From positions 1 to 8,544 of the forward strand of contig SMYP01000111.1 in the NCBI GenBank assembly GCA_007050895.1: a stretch of 8,544 nucleotides of DNA. Direction: 5' to 3'. Below are positions 1 to 6,092 of this stretch, in pieces (the stretch's first letter is position 1; the number at the start of each line of letters is the position of its first letter). Made by a program: the position numbers and the translations under genes. The notes under the pieces are model-generated. The model did not search any database, was not told the origin of the DNA, and saw only the letters and a list, made by a program, of their open reading frames with translations. This DNA comes from Candidatus Bathyarchaeota archaeon. GTDB taxonomy: Archaea > Thermoproteota > Bathyarchaeia > Bathyarchaeales > UBA233.

Positions 1-813
1 ATATTTCGGTTCAACAGCCCAGTAGGAATGGATAACCACCAAATCGTAATTAGACAGGACCTCTGGTATGTCACCAGCGGTTTCCACGTTGAAGCTTTTC
101 TGCTCGAGCGTTAGTAATATAGATTGACTCCAATTATTCATTTTCCCCTCGTCAGGCCATGGTCCCCATTCCGCACCGTCTGTAGCATGATGAGCATCAT
201 ACGTGTCTTTCCAGTTGATAACCAAAACTGAATTGCCATCGCTTGCAGCCCAACTTGCTCCACTTCCAAGAAGCTCGAGAAGCGGCGTTAAGGCTACAAT
301 AGCAGGTGATTCTGGAGTTGGTGTCGGAGATGGATGAGGCGATTCTGGAAGCGGTGAAGGCGATGGCTCAATGGAAGGCTTCGGCGTAGGCGCTACTTCC
401 TCATATCTGCGGGCAACACGTATAGTAACCAAAAAGTTCCCAGTTGGTGCTTTTGGTGATACCTTCAGCCAAGCAGTAAAAGTCTGTTTTCCCTGCTTAA
501 TCACATAGGTTTCATCGCTAAACGTAACGTAATCTTCTTGGTATGCCGTGTCATTCAAGCTGAAGTCTAATTCGATAGAATAGTTTATTGAAGCTAGATT
601 TTGAATTTCGATATCAAACTCTGCAGTTTCACCTGGAAAAAGGCTAAATGCCATGGGACAATTTAAAATCTCAATTGGCTCCTTCACTTCAAGCGGTATG
701 TCCTCAGACAATGGGAAATAGCCAGCAATGAATCCAACACTCATGACCGAAGCCATCAACATAATTAGGCAAAAAAAGCGATATTTTCGCCAACACATCT
801 TAAGGTCTTTCAC
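1..813 (-). CDS. Exported protein with beta-sandwich domain, Pro-rich linker and GATase-like domain (C-terminus off window)
   Basis: This frame is open from the GTG at 813 to the left edge, 271 codons, so the C-terminus is missing. The GTG start is favoured by an excellent Shine-Dalgarno (822-829) eight bases upstream; ATG at 798 is the alternative. Residues about 12-31 form one hydrophobic segment after a basic N-terminus (KMCWRKYR), a signal peptide or membrane anchor. Residues about 40-132 (PIEILNCP, SLFPGETAEFDIEIQN, then alternating strands to FLVTIRVAR) look like an Ig-like/CARDB- or NEW3-type beta-sandwich. Residues about 140-170 are a P/T/S/E-rich linker. From about 193 (NSVLVINWKDTYDAHHA, later YDLVVIHSYW at about 256) the strand-helix-strand pattern resembles a ThuA or class I glutamine amidotransferase-like Rossmann fold; the catalytic part would lie outside the window. 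The product is probably extracellular. Function unknown; the fold calls are inference by eye. Confidence 0.8.
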   Translation of the reverse strand, partial: MKDLKMCWRKYRFFCLIMLMASVMSVGFIAGYFPLSEDIPLEVKEPIEILNCPMAFSLFPGETAEFDIEIQNLASINYSIELDFSLNDTAYQEDYVTFSDETYVIKQGKQTFTAWLKVSPKAPTGNFLVTIRVARRYEEVAPTPKPSIEPSPSPLPESPHPSPTPTPESPAIVALTPLLELLGSGASWAASDGNSVLVINWKDTYDAHHATDGAEWGPWPDEGKMNNWSQSILLTLEQKSFNVETAGDIPEVLSNYDLVVIHSYWAVEPKY

Positions 814-821
814 CCAAATGG

Positions 822-829
822 ACCTCCTC
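822..829 (-). promoter_or_regulatory. Strong Shine-Dalgarno for the left-edge surface-protein gene
   Basis: On the minus strand the sequence reads GAGGAGGT, an almost full-length match to the complement of the archaeal 16S rRNA 3' end. It lies eight bases before the GTG at 813 and decides that start over the ATG at 798. It is the best ribosome-binding site in the window. Confidence 0.75.
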
Positions 830-871
830 AAGCGAATTGCTGATTTTGGGAAACATACCTTATCTAACCTA

Positions 872-881
872 AATTATATTA
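872..881 (-). promoter_or_regulatory. Candidate TATA box for the left-edge surface-protein gene
   Basis: The minus strand reads TAATATAATT, about 60 bases upstream of the GTG at 813. Transcription would start about 25 bases downstream, giving a leader of roughly 35-40 bases that contains the Shine-Dalgarno. The local DNA is AT-rich, so this is a candidate only. Confidence 0.35.
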
Positions 882-1041
882 GAGAGGGGGTTGCGATTAA
901 AGGGTTTTTGTAAAGATTTCTTGACGAAAATCCTGTTTCTTAGTCAATATTTCTTTAAAGCTTCCAACGTCTGCTTCGAATTTCAATCTTGCCGATTGAT
1001 GAGCGAAAACCTAATCTTGGAAGTTGTCTTAATTCTCGGTG

Positions 1042-1051
1042 CATATATGTT
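1042..1051 (+). promoter_or_regulatory. Candidate TATA box for pcm
   Basis: CATATATGTT lies about 45 bases before the TTG at 1092. A transcript starting near 1073 would have a leader of about 20 bases containing a GGTG element (1081-1084) seven bases before that TTG. If translation instead began at the ATG at 1047, which overlaps this motif, another promoter would be needed. Confidence 0.3.
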
Positions 1052-1091
1052 AAAAGGGACGATATTACACTATTTTATTCGGTGCATTAAT

Positions 1092-1800
1092 TTGGAAAAG
1101 TCAGAATGGCATAAACTCATTGAAGGGTTAGTTAAACAAGGCATTTTGCGTTCGCCAAGAATTATCAAGGCGATGCACAACGTGCCTCGTGCAAAATTTC
1201 TGTCCAGCGACATGCACTCATATAGTGCTTCGGATACGCCGCTTCCGATTGGTTTTGGCCAAACAATTTCAGCGCCACATAGTCTCAGCTACTTGCTGAA
1301 CTAGGCGACACATGGTTTCGATAATGAATGAAGCCCTCCAGTTGGAGGTTGGCCAAAAAGTTTTGGAAGTCGGCGCGGGTTCAGGCTGGCACTCGGCTAC
1401 GATTGCGGAGATAATTGCACCTCACAGTTCTCCTAGAAGTGAGTGGGGTTGTGTGTTCACCGTGGAGATTGTTCAGGCTTTGGCTGAAAATGCTCGAAAG
1501 AATATAATGAATGCGGGTTATGCTGACCGCGTGAAAATAATTAGCGGGGATGGTTCAAAAGGTTATGCTGAAAGGGCACCATATGACCGTGTCGTAGTCA
1601 CCGCTGCGGCTCCAAAAGTGCCAGAGCCTCTTATAAACCAATTGAAGCCCAGTGGCATTATGATTGTCCCAGTTGGAAGTGTTTCCCTGTTCCAGAACCT
1701 CTTGAAAATCACAAAAGAGCCGGACGGGAAAATCAAACAGGAAAATCTTGGTGGAGTGGCTTTTGTTCCATTAACTGGTGAGTACGGACACAAGCTCTAG
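1092..1800 (+). pseudogene. pcm: Protein-L-isoaspartate O-methyltransferase, interrupted by a 31-base insertion
   Basis: Pcm transfers a methyl group from S-adenosylmethionine to L-isoaspartyl residues, starting repair of damaged proteins. The reading frame is in two pieces: 1092-1304 ends in PIGFGQTISAPH plus a few unrelated codons and a TAG. From 1312 another frame continues MVSIMNEALQLEVGQKVLEVG. Family members read ISAPHMV without interruption, so exactly 31 extra bases (placed at 1281-1311) break the gene. With them removed the product is 225 residues, normal for archaeal Pcm. It has ISAPH at 59-63, the SAM-binding motif VLEVGAGSG at about 81-89, a conserved GDGSKG...APYD block, and the typical ending GGVAFVPLTGEYG. 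TTG 1092 with GGTG at 1081-1084 is preferred because it matches the family N-terminus (a short helix before GILRSP). ATG 1047, with GGTG at 1038-1041, is the alternative and would add 15 residues. No other lesion is visible. It converges on fen1 with a two-base gap. The gene may be freshly inactivated, misassembled, or rescued after transcription. Confidence 0.8.
1273..1307 (+). other. Stem-loop formed by the extra 31 bases in pcm and flanking bases
   Basis: Hand pairing gives an outer clamp of CGCC (1273-1276) with GGCG (1304-1307) and a three-base bulge ACA (1277-1279). Above it are four pairs (1280-1283 with 1300-1303), a one-base bulge C1284, five pairs (1285-1289 with 1295-1299) and the loop TACTT (1290-1294). 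That makes thirteen pairs in all. The stem contains or abuts stop codons in all three forward frames: TAG 1280-1282, TGA 1297-1299 and TAG 1302-1304. No folding energy was computed. Confidence 0.55.
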
Positions 1801-1802
1801 CT

Positions 1803-2837
1803 TCAGCCAAACCATTTTTCTAAGGTAGTTTCACCCTTTTGTTCTTTGGTGCCTTCTTGCATTTTTTCTATCGCTTTCCTCACACGATTTTCTGAGAAGT
1901 CTTTTTCTCTTACTAGAAAATCAATAATGCCTTCTAAATCTGGTTCTTTCCATTCTAAATTGTAATCGTCGCGCACTTTTGGGTGTAAGAAGATTTCACG
2001 TATTTTTTCTGGCGGATGCGGAAACTCGGCATTCTTTATGTAAGGCAAAGCATTCTCCACAGTTCCGTGTTTCTGTATGAGTTTTAGAGCGGTTTTTGGT
2101 CCGAGACCCTTGATTCCATCAGGGTTGAAATCCGTACCGATAAGGATACCCACGTCTATAAGTTGCTCATAGGTAATTTCGCACTCTCTTAGGATCTTAT
2201 CTAGCATAAATATTTCAGGCACAACATCAATGTAGATGTTTTTGCTGGGAAGCTTTCTTCGACCTGAGACGGTGACGTTTCGAAGCAATATGGGCGCACC
2301 GAACAGGAGGCTGTCGTAATCTTGGCTAGCGCAGTAATCGGCGTCTCCGCGCCGGTTCATGCGTGCTGCTTGTGCTTCACCTTCGCTTGGAGCCTGAACC
2401 CACGGTAGACCCATAAGTTCTAAAAGTCTTTGAGCATCATCTTTCATGTAGTCTTTCATGCTTGCGGTAGCTTGAGCGAACTTTCGAGCTTTTACCATGT
2501 CGCCTTTAGCCACTGCTTTCTCATATTGAATCTTCGCAGCCTCTTTCACTTGTCTACGTCGCTCAATCTGTTCAACTTTAAGCATAGGAGGCTTACCATC
2601 GAAAACATAAACTGGTTTAATGCCCAACTCAACAAGGTTGCTCGTTCTGTAAAGCAACCCGCTCAAATGACTGGTAATTTTTCCGGTGTTATCTTTCAGA
2701 GGAGTGCCGTCTGGTTGACGTATTATGGAAAGAAACTGGTAGAGCGCGTTGTAGGCATCTATAGCAACGATTTTTCCCCTAAAGTCTTCTAGCTTAACCT
2801 CCTTTTTTGAAACAATACCGCGAAGGTTTACTCCCAA
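1803..2837 (-). CDS. fen1: Flap endonuclease 1 (structure-specific 5' nuclease)
   Basis: FEN1 removes 5' flaps during Okazaki-fragment maturation and excision repair, using two metal ions and docking on PCNA. TTG 2837 is chosen because the product then begins MGVNLRGIVS like its family; an in-frame upstream extension to 2894 encodes 19 unrelated hydrophobic residues. With this start (344 residues) the acidic active-site residues fall at D27 (AIDAYN), D80 (FDGKPP), E152 and E154 (SEGEAQA), D173 and D175 (SQDYDS) and D236 (IGTDF), the same numbers as I recall for the Pyrococcus enzyme. The helix-hairpin-helix region (NPDGIKGLGPKTALKL) follows. The C-terminus TLEKWFG is a PCNA-interacting peptide, but its first position is Glu (ETTLEKWF) where Gln is usual. 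No Shine-Dalgarno is seen; a TATA-like palindrome about 27 bases upstream suggests a leaderless mRNA. It converges on pcm. Confidence 0.96.
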   Translation of the reverse strand: MGVNLRGIVSKKEVKLEDFRGKIVAIDAYNALYQFLSIIRQPDGTPLKDNTGKITSHLSGLLYRTSNLVELGIKPVYVFDGKPPMLKVEQIERRRQVKEAAKIQYEKAVAKGDMVKARKFAQATASMKDYMKDDAQRLLELMGLPWVQAPSEGEAQAARMNRRGDADYCASQDYDSLLFGAPILLRNVTVSGRRKLPSKNIYIDVVPEIFMLDKILRECEITYEQLIDVGILIGTDFNPDGIKGLGPKTALKLIQKHGTVENALPYIKNAEFPHPPEKIREIFLHPKVRDDYNLEWKEPDLEGIIDFLVREKDFSENRVRKAIEKMQEGTKEQKGETTLEKWFG

Positions 2838-2857
2838 AAATAGTCCCGTTAGAGTAT

Positions 2858-2870
2858 AGGTTAAAAACCT
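2858..2870 (-). promoter_or_regulatory. Palindromic TATA-like element upstream of fen1
   Basis: The minus strand reads AGGTTTTTAACCT, a perfect 5-base inverted repeat around three bases. Its centre is 27 bases upstream of the TTG at 2837, the spacing expected between an archaeal TATA box and the transcription start. That predicts a leaderless transcript. The symmetry could also serve a dimeric regulator. It lies in the 112-base divergent region shared with the Zn-ribbon/EF-1beta operon. Confidence 0.4.
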
Positions 2871-2902
2871 AAATAATAAACTTACGAAAGGCAAACACAG
2901 AA

Positions 2903-2910
2903 GATATAAG
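2903..2910 (+). promoter_or_regulatory. Candidate TATA box for the Zn-ribbon/EF-1beta operon
   Basis: GATATAAG is centred about 43 bases before the ATG at 2950. Transcription would begin near 2932, leaving a short leader that contains the Shine-Dalgarno GAGAGG at 2938-2943, six bases before the start codon. The agreement of both elements raises confidence. Confidence 0.5.
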
Positions 2911-2949
2911 TGAGGCTTGCATTAGTGAACCGTCACAGAGAGGAATCTA

Positions 2950-3135
2950 ATGTCAGAAGGAGCAACTCTATCCTTAGTTACGTGTACAAGTTGCGGCAAA
3001 CCCATACAGCCGGGAACTGAAGCAACAAAGTTTTTTTGCCCAAACTGCGGAGAAATACGGATAAAACGATGCGGAAAATGCAGGAAGTTTGGCCGCACCT
3101 ATAAATGTCCAAAATGCGGTTTCCCTGGACCGTAA
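2950..3135 (+). CDS. Small four-CxxC Zn-ribbon protein (COG2888/HVO_2753-like, translation-associated)
   Basis: This 61-residue protein has four CxxC pairs: C12/C15, C30/C33, C41/C44 and C53/C56, enough for two zinc sites. The pattern TCTSCGKPI...FFCPNCGEI...RCGKCRKFG...[11 protein letters not shown] is that of the archaeal family annotated as a predicted Zn-ribbon RNA-binding protein involved in translation (COG2888; Haloferax HVO_2753 is a member). The biochemical role is not established from sequence. ATG 2950 is preceded by GAGAGG at a six-base spacing. EF-1beta follows after 14 bases in the same direction, a pairing I recall as common in archaea, which supports a role close to the ribosome. 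The ten C-terminal residues are basic and aromatic up to a GFPGP tail, as in relatives. Confidence 0.92.
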   Translation: MSEGATLSLVTCTSCGKPIQPGTEATKFFCPNCGEIRIKRCGKCRKFGRTYKCPKCGFPGP

Positions 3136-3149
3136 AAGAGGCAACAGAT

Positions 3150-3425
3150 TTGGGCAGTATAAAAGTTGTTTACAAGGTTTTTCCAGAAGACATAGTTAAT
3201 AGTTTCGATGATTTGAAAAAGAAAGTGGAAAACTGCCTCCCCGAGTCCTCAGCTGTTGAAGGTTACGGCGAAGAACCAATAGCTTTCGGGTTGAAAGCCC
3301 TGCTAGTTCAAGTGACTTTCCCAGAAGACGAAGCAGGCTTAGTTGACAAATTTGAAACAGACGTTGAAAAAATACCCGGTGTAAGCCAAGTCCAAACAAT
3401 GATGGTAAGAAGAACCAGCAGATAG
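3150..3425 (+). CDS. ef1b: Translation elongation factor 1-beta (guanine nucleotide exchange factor)
   Basis: aEF-1beta exchanges GDP for GTP on elongation factor 1-alpha in the cytoplasm. The 91-residue product from TTG 3150 begins MGSIKVVYKVFPED and matches the family in length (about 88-91). Extending to the ATG at 3105 would overlap the Zn-ribbon gene and add residues unlike the family. AGAGG at 3137-3141, eight bases upstream, supports the TTG. Conserved features are the N-terminal strand VVYKVFPED, the central EEPIAFGLKALLVQVTFPED at about 55-74, and the C-terminal helix-strand KIPGVSQVQTMMVRR, making the ferredoxin-like beta-alpha-beta fold of the exchange domain. It lies in an operon with the Zn-ribbon gene 14 bases upstream. 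Confidence 0.94.
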   Translation: MGSIKVVYKVFPEDIVNSFDDLKKKVENCLPESSAVEGYGEEPIAFGLKALLVQVTFPEDEAGLVDKFETDVEKIPGVSQVQTMMVRRTSR

Positions 3426-3680
3426 AGACTTGACAACTACACTTTCTTAAACTCAGCCAAACTTCTTCAAAAACCCCTTTAACCAATGAGGACGTAGTCG
3501 TTTTCAAGGTAAAAAAAGACTAACCAAAATATCTACCGCTTAGCAAGGAATCCTTATTTAAATTAGCAAAGCTTTAACTTCAACAAGACACACCCAAAAC
3601 CGATAAAACTTCTAGAAAACTCTTAAATGAGAGCGAGAAATAACTGAATCTAATATTTAACGTGTATTAACCAGAAAAGG
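3426..3680. other. Intergenic region before ftr with two TATA-like elements
   Basis: No gene is seen in these 255 bases. CCTTATTTAAATTA (3552-3565) is a TATA-like sequence about 120 bases before ftr and would give a leader of about 95 bases. TAATATTTAA (3651-3660) is centred 25-26 bases before the ATG at 3681 and would give an almost leaderless ftr mRNA. No clear terminator hairpin follows EF-1beta; a short T-containing stretch at 3441-3447 (CTTTCTT) is the only U-rich run near its end. Confidence 0.4.
3651..3660 (+). promoter_or_regulatory. Candidate proximal TATA box for ftr
   Basis: TAATATTTAA lies 21-30 bases upstream of the ATG at 3681, the spacing expected for an archaeal leaderless transcript. 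The only purine-rich element, AGAAAAGG at 3673-3680, touches that ATG and would suit the second ATG at 3693 better. Confidence 0.4.
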
Positions 3681-4673
3681 ATGAAAACGAAAATGACTGC
3701 AACAACTGGAAAAAACCTTGAAATTTTGAGCTACGATGACAAAGCAAAAGTCTTCACCGTGAAATCATCTCAAACAGGAAATGTCTGCATTATCGAGGAC
3801 ACCTATGCGGAGATGTTCTCCTTATGGGCTGGAAGAATCCTAATTACAGCAGAAAACGAAAAATGGGCGCTAGTAGCTGCAAATGTGGCAACAGGCTTCG
3901 CAACCAGCGTAATCATGGCACCAGCAGAGGCTGCCATCGAAAGACCAGTATCAGCAAACATGACACCTGACAACCGCCCCGGTATGCTCATCCAGATATT
4001 TAATCGCGATCGCTTCGAACTCAAACATCAACTTATGGAACGTATAGGTCAATGCATAATGACATGCCCCACAACCTCAGCCTTCAACGGTTTCGAAGCA
4101 GCCAAAAGAAAACTCAACGTTGGCAGTAGCCTACGATATTTCGGCGACGGTTTCCAAAGAAAAACAATGGTTAGCGGGAGAAGATGCTGGAAAATCCCAG
4201 TCATGGAAGGCGAATTTATCGTTGAAGACGGTTTCGGAGCACAAGAAGCCGTAGCAGGCGGCAACTTCATGATATTCGCCAAAGATCAAGCTTCAGGTCT
4301 TCAAGCGGCAGAAGCAGCAGCAAATGCCATACGCATAAATGCGCGGGACGTTATCATGCCTTTCCCTGGTGGTGTGTGCCGTGCAGGTAGCAAAGCAGGC
4401 TCACTAAAGTACAAGATGAAAGCTTCAACGAATCATCCGTACTGTCCAACATTGCGCACTCTTGTGCCTGATTCGGTTGTTCCCGAGAACGTAGATAGCG
4501 TCTACGAAATCGTCATTAACGGTTTGAGTCTTGATGCTGTGAAAAACGCTATGAAACAGGGAGTAAACGAAGCCGCAAACGCAAGCGGTGTAGTAAAAAT
4601 TTCAGCAGGCAACTACGGCGGCAAACTCGGACCATACAAAGCTTTCCTTAAAGAAGCGATAGAAACAACTTAA
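3681..4673 (+). CDS. ftr: Formylmethanofuran--tetrahydromethanopterin N-formyltransferase
   Basis: Ftr moves the formyl group between formylmethanofuran and tetrahydromethanopterin, the second step of the methyl branch of CO2 reduction in methanogens and the archaeal Wood-Ljungdahl pathway, or the reverse in oxidation. The 330-residue product shows family blocks throughout: IEDTYAEMFSLW at about 38-49, VATGFATSVIMAPAEA at 69-84, RIGQCIMTCPTT at 121-132, then YFGDG, AVAGGNFMIFA, MPFPGGV, KYKMKASTN, CPTL, YEIVINGL and near the end GNYGGKLG. The conserved core starts about 30 residues later than in the methanogen enzyme I recall (EDT near residue 9 there, 39-41 here), so there is an N-terminal extension (EILSYDDKAKVFTVKS). 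ATG 3681 fits the proximal TATA box; ATG 3693 and GTG 3759 are alternatives. No other C1 gene is adjacent. The stop is followed by TTTTT (4681-4685). Confidence 0.95.
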   Translation: MKTKMTATTGKNLEILSYDDKAKVFTVKSSQTGNVCIIEDTYAEMFSLWAGRILITAENEKWALVAANVATGFATSVIMAPAEAAIERPVSANMTPDNRPGMLIQIFNRDRFELKHQLMERIGQCIMTCPTTSAFNGFEAAKRKLNVGSSLRYFGDGFQRKTMVSGRRCWKIPVMEGEFIVEDGFGAQEAVAGGNFMIFAKDQASGLQAAEAAANAIRINARDVIMPFPGGVCRAGSKAGSLKYKMKASTNHPYCPTLRTLVPDSVVPENVDSVYEIVINGLSLDAVKNAMKQGVNEAANASGVVKISAGNYGGKLGPYKAFLKEAIETT

Positions 4674-4680
4674 CATTCCC

Positions 4681-4685
4681 TTTTT
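4681..4685 (+). terminator. U-run after ftr
   Basis: CCCTTTTT ends 12 bases after the ftr stop codon. Archaeal RNA polymerase can terminate on short U-runs without a hairpin, and the next gene has its own TATA-like element. The run is short, so this is tentative. Confidence 0.3.
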
Positions 4686-4694
4686 AAGCAGCAA

Positions 4695-4704
4695 CTTTTA
4701 TCTT
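4695..4704 (+). promoter_or_regulatory. Candidate TATA box for aRF1
   Basis: CTTTTATCTT is centred about 41 bases before the GTG at 4741. The predicted transcript starts near 4725-4727 with a leader of about 15 bases and no visible Shine-Dalgarno. Confidence 0.35.
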
Positions 4705-4740
4705 AATCGCTACACCGTAACTTGTGACAAGAAATTATCA

Positions 4741-6012
4741 GTGAAAACCTTGAGCATCAAGAAAAAAACCTCTCTGGAACTATTCAGGTTAAAAAAGACA
4801 TTGGATATGCTAGCCAGCAAAGAAGGCAGTCACACAGAGCTTATTACGCTTTATGTTCCCCCTGGAAAACAAATCAGCGACGCCATTAACATGTTGCGTG
4901 ATGAGTATGGTACAGCATCGAACATCAAGTCGACTACCACACGCAAAAACGTGCAGGAAGCCATCGTGAAAGTACAGCAACGCCTAAAGCTTTTTAAGGA
5001 TCCTGGAGAAAACGGGCTCGTCATTTTCTGCGGTGCCATTCCTCAGGAAGGTGGTGGACCAGGCAGTGAAAGAATGGAAACATACGTCATCATACCACCT
5101 GAGCCGATTAGAATTTACCTGTACCGCTGCGACTCGCGTTTTCACACTGAACACTTGCAAGAGCAACTGAGAGAAAGAGAAACTTATGGGATCCTCTTGA
5201 TTGACGCTTCAGGCGCCACGATTGCCACTCTTCAAGGCAAAAGACTGGAAATAGTTAGGGAAATGACTTCAGGTGTTTCTGGAAAAACTCGTGCAGGCGG
5301 GCAGTCAGCTCGTAGATACGAACGCTTGAGGGACATGCAACTTAACGAGTATTTCACTCGTATTGGTCAACACGCAAACGACATATTTTTGTCAATTGAC
5401 ACCTTGAAGGGCGTTATTCTTGCCGGTCCGGGACCAACAAAGTATGATTTTGAAAAAGGTGATTACTTGAATTATATGCTCAAGAACAAGATAATTGACA
5501 CTATTGACACTGCTTACGTAGAAGAGCAGGGCGTAAAAGAAGTCGTTGAAAAAGCACCAGAAATAATGCGGAAAGTTCGGTATATTGAGGAAAAGCAGAT
5601 TATGCAGCAATTTCTGTACGAGATTGGCCACGACAGCGGCATGATAACTTATGGTGAAGCCGAGGTGCGGAAAGCGCTTGAAGCTGGTGCCGTCCGAATA
5701 CTTTTGATTTCGGAAAAGGTTGATCTTCTGCGCGTCTCAGTTAAATGCAGCGCATGCGGCTACGAGGAAAAACACACGATTAAAACTCAAAAGCTGACGG
5801 AATTTGAGCAGAGCTTAACTGGTAAACCCTGCCATAAATGTCAAGCGCCATCTTTAGGGACAATAGATGAACAGGATGTAATAGATGATCTAGCTCAGTT
5901 AGCGGAACAGGGAAATGCAGATGTGGAGATAATTTCTGGCGAAACCGAAGAGGGACAAATGCTCAAGAACGCCTTCGGAGGAATAGCTGCCATCCTAAGA
6001 TTCAAAATGTAA
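4741..6012 (+). CDS. prf1: Peptide chain release factor aRF1
   Basis: aRF1 reads all three stop codons in the A site and triggers peptide release. The 423-residue product contains the stop-decoding NIKS motif at 61-64 and YxCxxxF (YRCDSRF) at 128-134, and the peptidyl-transferase GGQ at 186-188 within GKTRAGGQSARRYERLR. The third domain carries two CxxC pairs, C336/C339 and C364/C367, a zinc-binding mini-domain found in many archaeal aRF1 proteins. Length is close to the family's roughly 415 residues. The GTG at 4741 is the only reasonable start: the upstream codons in this frame contain no start codon, and the N-terminus (SLELFRLKKTLDMLAS) aligns with the family. It is 67 bases downstream of ftr and probably transcribed separately. 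It ends facing the metallophosphoesterase gene. Confidence 0.97.
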   Translation: MKTLSIKKKTSLELFRLKKTLDMLASKEGSHTELITLYVPPGKQISDAINMLRDEYGTASNIKSTTTRKNVQEAIVKVQQRLKLFKDPGENGLVIFCGAIPQEGGGPGSERMETYVIIPPEPIRIYLYRCDSRFHTEHLQEQLRERETYGILLIDASGATIATLQGKRLEIVREMTSGVSGKTRAGGQSARRYERLRDMQLNEYFTRIGQHANDIFLSIDTLKGVILAGPGPTKYDFEKGDYLNYMLKNKIIDTIDTAYVEEQGVKEVVEKAPEIMRKVRYIEEKQIMQQFLYEIGHDSGMITYGEAEVRKALEAGAVRILLISEKVDLLRVSVKCSACGYEEKHTIKTQKLTEFEQSLTGKPCHKCQAPSLGTIDEQDVIDDLAQLAEQGNADVEIISGETEEGQMLKNAFGGIAAILRFKM

Positions 6013-6019
6013 GACAGTC

Positions 6020-6027
6020 AAAAAAAA
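6020..6027 (-). terminator. U8 terminator for the metallophosphoesterase gene
   Basis: The minus strand reads TTTTTTTT about 65 bases beyond the phosphoesterase stop codon, after a first TTTTT (6080-6084). This is a typical hairpin-less archaeal terminator. It sits just outside the end of aRF1, in the 80-base convergent gap. Confidence 0.45.
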
Positions 6028-6092
6028 GAGTAAGTAAAGACCACATGAGAATTAGAGGTCAAATATTTTAACTTGATACAAAAAGCAAGCAG

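Noticed and set aside
891..1091. Extension of pcm upstream to 891 or 999
   Set aside because: The residues before LEKSEWHKL do not resemble the Pcm N-terminus, which normally begins some 15-20 residues before the GILRSP-like motif. TTG 1092 gives the expected length; ATG 1047 is kept only as an alternative.
1273..1311. Canonical archaeal bulge-helix-bulge intron in pcm
   Set aside because: One three-base bulge and a four-pair helix can be drawn at the 5' side, but the second bulge on the opposite strand, where the 3' cut would be, is missing. Kept only as a possibility to test by RNA-seq.
1563..1793. Minus-strand frame opposite pcm, and other antisense frames (2430-2792, 3196-3507, 3803-4024, 4049-4282, 4851-5039, 4984-5166, 5392-5631, 7207-7398)
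   Set aside because: They lie opposite well-supported genes, or opposite the phosphoesterase N-terminus and its upstream region. None shows a recognisable domain or a ribosome-binding site.
2838..2894. Nineteen extra hydrophobic residues at the FEN1 N-terminus (start at 2894), possibly a signal peptide
   Set aside because: FEN1 is intracellular and its N-terminal Gly-Val packs near the active site. The TTG at 2837 reproduces the conserved MGVNLRG start, and the extra stretch overlaps the promoter region.
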